Shown here in pieces: positions 58,431 to 64,000 of a stretch of 64,000 bases of DNA; position 1 is the first letter of the stretch; each line of letters starts with the position of its first letter. The notes beneath the pieces are model-generated. The model had not been told where the DNA came from. It did no database searches and worked only from the letters and a program-made list of their open reading frames with translations. The stretch lies in assembly GCA_028867035.1 (NCBI GenBank), contig JAGWHB010000003.1, positions 1 through 64,000 on the forward strand. Direction: 5' to 3'. This DNA is from Nitrososphaerota archaeon. GTDB taxonomy: Archaea > Thermoproteota > Nitrososphaeria > Nitrososphaerales > Gagatemarchaeaceae. The translations under genes were made by a program, and so were the position numbers.

Positions 58431-58687
58431 AACTCATGCAGTCGTCCCTTGGATGGGCCAAGTCCATGACTCGTCGTTTCTTTGATTATCTCGAACCTGA
58501 AGAAGACTTCGGGTTTGGAGAACCATAGCGGCGAAGTTGCGAAATCTATCAGGTGAAGGAACCTCAGTCGGCCAAGGGCCTTCCCAGGATAGTTGTCAAA
58601 TATTCCGGTCCCCCGCCTTTCTTTGAGCCGGAAGGCATCGGTTGCGATGATTTCGTGGGGCCTACTGTACGGCTGATACCCCAGGGG
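58427..58687 (-). pseudogene. Continuation of the methyltransferase beyond the in-frame UAG
   Basis: In the same frame as the methyltransferase, 86 codons follow the TAG before the next stop at 58427-58429. The residues are typical of the C-terminus of such enzymes (EIIATDAFRLKERRGTG, HLIDFATSPLWFSKPEVFFR). Either a nonsense mutation has truncated the gene or the UAG is read through. Other UAG codons in the window are ordinary stops. Confidence 0.6.
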
Positions 58688-59167
58688 CTAGATGGCCGGA
58701 CCGAACGTCGGGAGAATGTGTCGGAGCTTCGGCGACACCCGCTCTTCGAAGCTTCGGATGAGACTGTTCATCGGAAGGTTCGGAATGGTCATCATCAGGA
58801 TGCCTTGGTCCTTAGAGACTCTCTGGATCTCTCGCATGGCCAACGCCGGGTCGCGTAGCAGGTGGACAACCTTGACCATGAAGATGAAATCGAACGACGA
58901 GTCTTTCATCGGAATGCTCGAAGCGTCACCCTGGACGAGGCTGGTCTTCCTGAGCACGGTCCTTGCCAACTGAAGGCTCCCCTCGGACACATCGGCCATC
59001 GCAACCTTGTGGAAAAAAGGTTCAATGAAGCTCGTCGTCCTTCCATAGCCGCCACCCATTTCCAGACAGGAGTCGGCGTGACTGATCCATCTTCCGATAA
59101 TCCTCTTTTGAGACGCGTCCTCGATTACGTTGCGGTCTAGTTGGGTCGTATGAGCCCTTCTCTGCAT
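58688..59167 (-). CDS. Class I SAM methyltransferase, N-terminal part up to an in-frame UAG
   Basis: 159 residues from ATG 59167. Motif I CLEMGGGYGRTTSF, acidic motif MADVSEGSLQLA, GDASSIPMKDSSFDFIF and HLLRDPALAMREIQRV are normal for the family. The frame ends at TAG 58688-58690 and then continues open for 86 codons of homologous-looking sequence, so the protein is shorter than its family. It lies 17 bp downstream of a secreted-protein gene and is probably cotranscribed with it. Confidence 0.8.
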   Translation of the reverse strand: MQRRAHTTQLDRNVIEDASQKRIIGRWISHADSCLEMGGGYGRTTSFIEPFFHKVAMADVSEGSLQLARTVLRKTSLVQGDASSIPMKDSSFDFIFMVKVVHLLRDPALAMREIQRVSKDQGILMMTIPNLPMNSLIRSFEERVSPKLRHILPTFGPAI

Positions 59168-59184
59168 TTCCTCTGCCCGACCCC

Positions 59185-60222
59185 CTACAGAACCTTCTGG
59201 GCCGGTGCCCTCGCGCCACGGCCCTTCCTTATGCGCGGCCCGCGGAGGATGAAGGCCGCACTTGTCGCCACCAAGATCGCTACTCCAAGCAAGAAGAGCT
59301 GGGACTGCCATATCGTTGTTGTTTCAGTCGGCACGGGCGTGTAGACGTTGTACGACCAGACCGTCGAGTTCCATCTGAAGTTGTATCCTTCCACGTTCAG
59401 ATAGACGTAGGAGATGACGGGTGGTTGTGCCGAACTGGTCGTCAGGTTCAATCTGTGGATGGTGTCTGACAGGAAAGACGACAGGTCGATGGTCACGGTC
59501 TGGTTCCCAGCCCCCTGCAGTTGAATAGGATGGTAAGTGACGACGTTGGGAGCCGACACGGCAACAGGGACGCCCCCGCCCGAATCGGTCAACGACCTGG
59601 AACTATTATCGTCCATCCAGAAGTTGACGAGCGTGTAGACGAGCTTCCCAGGCGCGCTAGGGACATATTGGGTCACAGTCACCCCGACCGCCGCCCATTC
59701 GTTGTTGGGGTCCAAAGACACAGGCTCCGTCCAGTTCAATGGGATGCTCACCGTCCAATCCCAGTCCGTCCTCAAGCCCACGTAGGTGCTGGTCGCCCCG
59801 AACTGAGCCGTGTAGTTCTCGACGTTAACGCCAGGAGGCCCAAGACCAGCTCTGACGTAGTAGTAGTCTCCCCAGCTCGGTTTCCTGAATTGCTGCGTAT
59901 GCGGAACTTCGACGAAGTTGCAACACTGCGGTCCCATTGCGAAATGAGGGATCATCGATCCTGCGTGAGACCAGGGTCCCACGGAGTACCCGATCTTCGC
60001 GAAGCCTTGCCCTGTGCTCCAATCAATCGATACGTTCTGCAGACCCACTTCAAAACCCGGGATGAAGTTTGGGTCATAGATTTGGTTGCTGAAAGGGGAG
60101 CTGATGTTCGGGTCGACGTTCGAAACTTGAAACCCAGGGGGCTGCGTCAGAATCGCGCCCGGAGTTGCATACGCATAGACCGCCCCAGAAAGCAAGAGGT
60201 ACCCAAGCAACGCTCCGATCAT
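59185..60222 (-). CDS. Secreted, C-terminally anchored surface protein of unknown function
   Basis: 345 residues. Signal peptide or N-terminal membrane helix (MIGALLGYLLLSGAVYAYA), a large beta-rich, Asn-rich ectodomain with many N-glycosylation sequons, then a single C-terminal membrane helix (FLLGVAILVATSAAFIL) with a basic tail. No known domain recognised. Pairs with the smaller secreted gene at 60229, 6 bp upstream. Confidence 0.78.
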   Translation of the reverse strand: MIGALLGYLLLSGAVYAYATPGAILTQPPGFQVSNVDPNISSPFSNQIYDPNFIPGFEVGLQNVSIDWSTGQGFAKIGYSVGPWSHAGSMIPHFAMGPQCCNFVEVPHTQQFRKPSWGDYYYVRAGLGPPGVNVENYTAQFGATSTYVGLRTDWDWTVSIPLNWTEPVSLDPNNEWAAVGVTVTQYVPSAPGKLVYTLVNFWMDDNSSRSLTDSGGGVPVAVSAPNVVTYHPIQLQGAGNQTVTIDLSSFLSDTIHRLNLTTSSAQPPVISYVYLNVEGYNFRWNSTVWSYNVYTPVPTETTTIWQSQLFLLGVAILVATSAAFILRGPRIRKGRGARAPAQKVL

Positions 60223-60228
60223 GCCTTG

Positions 60229-60903
60229 TCAGACCTTGGTCAGACTTTGAAACGTAAGAGTGAGACTCCCATTCTGATAGGTGGACCCGATGATGCCGTA
60301 GAGGTAGACATCGGCGAGAGAGGCCCAGGCAATAGGGTAATCAGATACGACGGTCGTGCCTCCTACATACACGGTAAGGTTTCCGTTGGATCTTGGTGCT
60401 ATGGACGGGTCTATCACGGAGGGCTGGCCGAAGTTGAGGAACCGAAGGGTTACGTTCACCCCCCCGCTCCAGCCCGGTGACGTCGAGTTGTAAAGGACCA
60501 ACCCGTAGGTGTTGGGCCAGCTCTGGGCGAAGTATTCGACGCGCAGAAGGCCATCAGACCGTTCCTGAACGATTATGGTCGGAATGGACTTGCTCTCCAG
60601 GGGATAGGACGGAGCGAAAGCCATTTCGGCCTCGGAAAGGTTCTTCGCTGGCCCGGCATCGAGCGTGTTCTGTATGGTGATGACCCACGAACCATTGATG
60701 CTCGACTTCAGTTCTTGCTCTGTGTTGTTAATGATCGGTCGGTTGAATGTCTGGAACTGAAACGAATAGGTCTCTGGACTCCCTGCTTCGTACCGGATCG
60801 GCCCGGTACCCAGGGATTGGATGAACGGATTCGCGATGGTCGCTGACTCGATAATGACTGCCACGGTCAACGCAGCAATCACCAATTTGGACTGATTCAT
60901 CAC
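60229..60903 (-). CDS. Secreted protein of unknown function
   Basis: 224 residues. N-terminal signal helix (LVIAALTVAVIIESATIA); the rest is beta-rich with several Asn-x-Ser/Thr sites and no known motif. ATG 60903 or 60900 lies about 27 bp from the TATA box at 60922-60931. Same operon as the larger secreted protein and the methyltransferase. Confidence 0.75.
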   Translation of the reverse strand: MMNQSKLVIAALTVAVIIESATIANPFIQSLGTGPIRYEAGSPETYSFQFQTFNRPIINNTEQELKSSINGSWVITIQNTLDAGPAKNLSEAEMAFAPSYPLESKSIPTIIVQERSDGLLRVEYFAQSWPNTYGLVLYNSTSPGWSGGVNVTLRFLNFGQPSVIDPSIAPRSNGNLTVYVGGTTVVSDYPIAWASLADVYLYGIIGSTYQNGSLTLTFQSLTKV

Positions 60904-60921
60904 GTCGAAGGTGGGATGTAT

Positions 60922-60931
60922 TCATTAAATG
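60922..60931 (-). promoter_or_regulatory. TATA box for the secreted-protein operon
   Basis: Minus-strand CATTTAATGA, about 26 bp before ATG 60903. Confidence 0.5.
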
Positions 60932-61022
60932 CTTTCTTCAGGAAGTCTCCAGAATCCCGCAGAGCCTCCCTTAGATTCGCCCCGAAGCTGGGGGGATCTG
61001 ATTCGGAGTGAATACTGCCGAG

Positions 61023-62777
61023 CTAGGCCTGCGACGTCCTCCCACGCCTTATCTCGCGGTAAAGAAGAGCGACATAGGCCGCCGTAGGTACCAGTCCAGC
61101 CAGCAGGACAAGGGACTCCGGTGACTGGTAGAATGCGTTGACCTTCAGTTGCTCTACGATTGACCCCCCAAACGTGAATTCATCGGGCAGTATTGCAGGC
61201 GACACGAAGTAGAAGATGTTGTAGGATAGGAACACGTAGGCAAGGGGCAAAAGAGTGACCACGAATGTGGCCACCTTCTTCTTCTGAATCATCATCAAGG
61301 GGAGGATCCAGTAGAAGTACTGAGGGTTGACGTAGTTGTAGGTGAGGTAGAAAACGAGGATGAACGCGGTCAGCCACTTCGTGACATCCTCTTCTTTTTT
61401 CCAGTAAATCCATCCCAGCATCACGGCGTATGCTGGGATTCCGATGGCGAGGAAGAGAGGCAGCGGGGGTACCTTGAGGACGAAGAGGATCTGCTGCCAG
61501 GTAAGCCCGTTGACGCTGAACTGGCCTGCAAAGGTGGGGATGCCCCTGGCGTATAAGAAGATGAACAGGCTTTCCACCAGATTCCCATGGACCGCGTACA
61601 GGGCGAGGGTGGCAATCAGAGCCGGGAACACCGCAAGCAGTGGCTTCAAGGCATTCCTCCCCACCCGTCTTAGCGCGATGACGAACATTATCGGCACCAG
61701 GAGCACAGGCCATATCTTGACCGCAGCTCCCAGAGACGCCAGGGCGTAGGCATGGTACGGTCTCCCCTTTTGGAACATGTAGACCGAACCGACGGCAAGC
61801 AGGGTCGCGATTGGATCCAACTGACCCCAGACCGCCGCCACTAGGACCACCAGAGGATTGGCGACCCATTTGATTACGTCGTGTTCATCTCCGGTCATCT
61901 TTCCCACCAGAATCCCGGTCCAGATGGCGGACATGACCATCGGCAGTTTGAGAAGCAAAACAAGCACCGGTAGGGTCGACGGGATGTAAGCTTCCCACAC
62001 GCTGTAGGTGGAGCTCAGCCACCCCGGATAGGTGAGAGCCGAAACGCTGGGTAGCGGGGCGCCTGTCAGAAGTTGGTAAGCCGAGAAGGAGATTGCACTG
62101 TAGACCGCATAGAGCGGCGGATACGCCCACTTCAGGGAGCCCGGATAGAGTTGCGGGTTGCCGGGGTCGAACGGGTTGACGTGTTGAAGGATCCTGATTC
62201 CTGAGCTGAGCAGGAAATAGATGTCATACCTCTGCCCTGTGAAAGGGGCGACCGCAAGATAGAACGCAACGGCCAAGAGGACAAAGCGCTTCCTCCCTAG
62301 CCTTCCGCCGAAGATGTAGAACATCAGGAGTGCCAGCCCAGCAAGGATGTAGGCTGCCGCTGCCTCGGGGATGGCGCTTGAGTCTGGTCTGACTACGAAC
62401 GAGGCTTCGCTGGATGCACACGTTCCGCTTATTGCCCTCACCGAATTCTCGCCGAAATGGGCCCAGCTCGAATCGACGCCCACGTCTGCCTCGGTGAATC
62501 CCACGGCGTTCCTAGTGAAACTATCGAGCCCGCGCCACTGGGTCCCATTGAAGTACTGGAGAATCACTGTCTGGTTGACGAATGCGGATGAGTAGTTCAC
62601 GTTGAGAATCTCGTAGTACGTGAATGTCCCTTGGCCGGGCAGGGTGGTACCTGGGAAGTCGACCACCGGGGGTTGAGCGGCGACCGATATGCCGCATCCC
62701 TGGGCCGACACGGAGCCGACTGGAAGAAGCAACAAGGCCAGCGTTGCTACCGCAAGAGCAAGTGGACCCTTCCCCAA
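61023..62777 (-). CDS. GT-C-type membrane glycosyltransferase (DUF2029/mannosyltransferase-like)
   Basis: 584 residues from TTG 62777. A signal helix, then an extracytoplasmic beta domain of about 110 residues, then 11-13 membrane helices. GQRYDIYFLLSSGIRI, NPFDPGNPQLYPGSLKW and GQLDPIATLLAV are polyprenol-phosphate-sugar transferase-like loops. Probably transfers a sugar from a lipid carrier outside the membrane. The extra N-terminal domain is unusual for the family. Confidence 0.8.
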   Translation of the reverse strand: MGKGPLALAVATLALLLLPVGSVSAQGCGISVAAQPPVVDFPGTTLPGQGTFTYYEILNVNYSSAFVNQTVILQYFNGTQWRGLDSFTRNAVGFTEADVGVDSSWAHFGENSVRAISGTCASSEASFVVRPDSSAIPEAAAAYILAGLALLMFYIFGGRLGRKRFVLLAVAFYLAVAPFTGQRYDIYFLLSSGIRILQHVNPFDPGNPQLYPGSLKWAYPPLYAVYSAISFSAYQLLTGAPLPSVSALTYPGWLSSTYSVWEAYIPSTLPVLVLLLKLPMVMSAIWTGILVGKMTGDEHDVIKWVANPLVVLVAAVWGQLDPIATLLAVGSVYMFQKGRPYHAYALASLGAAVKIWPVLLVPIMFVIALRRVGRNALKPLLAVFPALIATLALYAVHGNLVESLFIFLYARGIPTFAGQFSVNGLTWQQILFVLKVPPLPLFLAIGIPAYAVMLGWIYWKKEEDVTKWLTAFILVFYLTYNYVNPQYFYWILPLMMIQKKKVATFVVTLLPLAYVFLSYNIFYFVSPAILPDEFTFGGSIVEQLKVNAFYQSPESLVLLAGLVPTAAYVALLYREIRRGRTSQA

Positions 62778-62803
62778 GGACGGCTTGGATGGTGCAGGAT
62801 GGC

Positions 62804-63301
62804 TTATGGCTTTGCCGTCTGTGCGTAACTAAGAACCGCCTTCTCCTGCGGCCATTCGACAAAGGCGGGTTTGAGCTCCCTCAAAGCTCCGAGGGCCTGG
62901 TCCGGACTCATTCCCCTCTCCTTGATCAGAAAGGCCGCAAGGACGCAGCCAGTCCTTCCTTCTCCTGCCAGGCAATGGACTGCTACAGGTCTGCCGGCCC
63001 CCACCTGCACCCGAATGAACTCCACTCCCTTCTCCAAGGAATCGAAGCTAGGGGGCTCGTGGTCCCTCATCGGGACGTGCCCATAGACAAGGCCAAAGGC
63101 CTCAATCCATTGCTTCGGCAGCGGCTCTTCAGTAAGGCCCAGTATGCTCCGTACTCCTGCCCTGACTAGCCACTCCACTTGCGACCTTGACGCCGGCCAG
63201 CCTGACCCGGCCAGCTTTCCCTTCTCAATCCATACGAAACCCGTGGGTTGGTCCGCGACCCTGGCCCTGAGCCTCCTCAGAAGCAGTCCACCGGTGCCCA
63301 A
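62804..63301 (-). CDS. Dual-specificity / tyrosine-type protein phosphatase
   Basis: 165 residues. The P-loop HCLAGEGRTG is the CX5R signature; MRDHEPPS supplies the general-acid Asp. Resembles the single-domain archaeal PTPs known from Sulfolobus. TTG 63301 lies 7 nt after the predicted start site; the aligned core begins later, near an ACG at 63244. Upstream gene of the GT-C protein, 26 bp apart. Confidence 0.85.
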   Translation of the reverse strand: MGTGGLLLRRLRARVADQPTGFVWIEKGKLAGSGWPASRSQVEWLVRAGVRSILGLTEEPLPKQWIEAFGLVYGHVPMRDHEPPSFDSLEKGVEFIRVQVGAGRPVAVHCLAGEGRTGCVLAAFLIKERGMSPDQALGALRELKPAFVEWPQEKAVLSYAQTAKP

Positions 63302-63381
63302 ATTGCTCCTTCGGTTCGAAAGATGTTGACGCTTTAGAACTTTGGCCCTCAGACTTGCTCTTGGAGCCGGATTATCACGGG

Positions 63382-63391
63382 GGGTTAAATA
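63382..63391 (+). promoter_or_regulatory. TATA box for the HNH-like gene
   Basis: GGGTTAAATA, about 27 bp before ATG 63413. Confidence 0.55.
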
Positions 63392-63412
63392 CGGAAATTG
63401 GGTACACTAGTA

Positions 63413-63862
63413 ATGAACTGCAGACGCTGTGGCATCGAGATAACGAAGGAGAACCAGGATCCATGGCTTGGAAAGCACTGGTGCCACACCTGCGGGAGGA
63501 AATATCGCAGCGATTACAACATAGCCTGGGCGAAATCACATCGTCCTATTGTCAACCAACGGGCGAGGAAGAGGTATCTGAAGGCCAAACTCGAGGCAGT
63601 TAATGCGCTCGGGGGCAGGTGCAACTGCGCAATGCCGGAGTGCTGGCATCAAGGTCCTTGTCTGGTTTCTGATCCCCGGATACTCCAATTTGATCACGTC
63701 AATGGCGGTGGAAAACGTGAAGTGTTGCAGTCCATAAGTGGCGCTCGACAGCGTCTTAGGTACTACCTGAGAATCGTTCAAAGTGCCAAAGGCAAAGAAG
63801 GAAAGTATCAGCTGCTTTGCGCCAACTGTAATTGGATGAAGAGGATGGTCCTAGGACTCTAA
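63413..63862 (+). CDS. HNH-endonuclease-like zinc protein
   Basis: 149 residues. N-terminal CRRCGIEITKENQ with WCHTCGRKYR form a first zinc knuckle; the C-terminal part has LQFDHVNGGGKRE and LLCANCNWMKR, an HNH-like pattern with Cys-x2-Cys closing. Similar small HNH proteins are encoded by viruses and mobile elements. More AT-rich than surrounding genes. Convergent with the next gene, overlapping by 12 bp. Confidence 0.75.
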   Translation: MNCRRCGIEITKENQDPWLGKHWCHTCGRKYRSDYNIAWAKSHRPIVNQRARKRYLKAKLEAVNALGGRCNCAMPECWHQGPCLVSDPRILQFDHVNGGGKREVLQSISGARQRLRYYLRIVQSAKGKEGKYQLLCANCNWMKRMVLGL

Positions 63863-64000
63863 AATCTCTAATTTTCCGTACTTCCCAACATTCAACCTCA
63901 GCTCGCCCCGGAAGCTATTCGTGTACCCGTTGGTCACCCTCACCTTCGACCCCTGCTTTACCATGTCTATCTGGTCGTCCCAGAGTGAAAGCTTGATCTG
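63851..64000 (-). CDS. OB-fold single-stranded-DNA-binding protein (RPA/SSB-like), C-terminal end
   Basis: The last 49 codons of a gene that begins beyond the right edge. LSLWDDQIDMVKQGSKVRV and SFRGELRLNVGKYGKLEIL are the strands of an archaeal RPA/SSB OB fold. The stop is TAG 63851-63853. Only the fold end is seen, so length and partner domains are unknown. Confidence 0.82.
   Translation of the reverse strand, partial: QIKLSLWDDQIDMVKQGSKVRVTNGYTNSFRGELRLNVGKYGKLEILES

Noticed and set aside
58427..58690. General recoding of UAG as pyrrolysine
   Set aside because: Many intact housekeeping genes in the window end in UAG directly before the next gene, and no pyl genes are present in it.
1..64000. 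CRISPR arrays, insertion sequences, integrases, attachment-site repeats or replication origins
   Set aside because: No periodic direct repeats, transposase motifs or long inverted repeats were seen; the only mobile-type genes are the LAGLIDADG protein and the HNH-like protein.

Overview
The window is archaeal: it encodes Spt5/NusG, Sec61-gamma, ribosomal P0, P1, L1 and L11, archaeal-type AlaRS and LeuRS with their family-specific features, DtdA, pyruvoyl arginine decarboxylase, the GHMP-type shikimate kinase and the ADH-synthase route to dehydroquinate. TATA boxes lie about 27 bp upstream of many start codons. The DNA is GC-rich (about 60 % by eye), intergenic gaps are short, and most operon genes overlap by 4 bases (NTGA). 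The LysW system, the gene mix and the cupredoxin suggest a mesophilic member of the Thaumarchaeota/Nitrososphaeria or a nearby lineage that does not oxidise ammonia. That placement is inference; no 16S gene is present.

Layout. 1-4435: LysW-carrier lysine/arginine cluster (lysJ partial, Lrp regulator, lysW, lysX, lysK, argF). 4425-6362: dtdA, a small unknown gene, secE, spt5. 6546-17899: translation block (L11, L1, L10, L12, AlaRS, LeuRS), with a CBS/cystathionine gamma-lyase pair between L11 and L1. 17939-20647: small zinc-ribbon protein, membrane ferritin-VIT1 protein, AraC-alkyltransferase fusion, pyruvoyl arginine decarboxylase. 21142-32238: lysC, asd and the whole shikimate pathway to chorismate in biosynthetic order, then a chorismate mutase-aminotransferase fusion and tyrA. 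32244-38659: convergent complete tryptophan operon trpEGDCFBA. 38909-45548: tRNA-Arg with two insertions, two phosphohexomutases flanking thiL, fumarase, an A-type Fe-S carrier and small unknowns. 45625-50600: APC permease plus Rieske oxygenase, tRNA-Thr and tRNA-Leu around a LAGLIDADG endonuclease, a degenerate MBL-fold protein, a membrane-anchored cupredoxin. 50643-63301: accessory cell-surface/glycan region with four glycosyltransferases, a nucleotidyltransferase-like protein, methyltransferases, a secreted phosphoesterase and secreted unknown proteins. The right edge has an HNH-like protein and the end of an OB-fold ssDNA-binding protein.

How it fits together. Aspartate kinase and aspartate-semialdehyde dehydrogenase make aspartate semialdehyde, a substrate of the next enzyme, ADH synthase. 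DHQ synthase II, AroD, AroE, GHMP shikimate kinase, EPSP synthase and chorismate synthase then give chorismate. Chorismate is drawn off by the mutase-aminotransferase/TyrA arm and by the convergent trp operon.

Most unusual signals. (1) Four clearly conserved genes (lysX, DUF5679, aroE, thiL) have no ATG, GTG, TTG or CTG at their proper N-terminus, but each has an in-frame ACG exactly there; four others appear to start at CTG. (2) tRNA-Arg(UCU) carries insertions in the D-loop and the variable region, and tRNA-Thr(CGU) carries one near the anticodon stem; none is at the canonical 37/38 site. The tRNA-Thr also has C instead of U at position 55. (3) A methyltransferase gene is open through an in-frame UAG for another 86 codons that look homologous. 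(4) One TATA element sits exactly midway between two divergent start codons.
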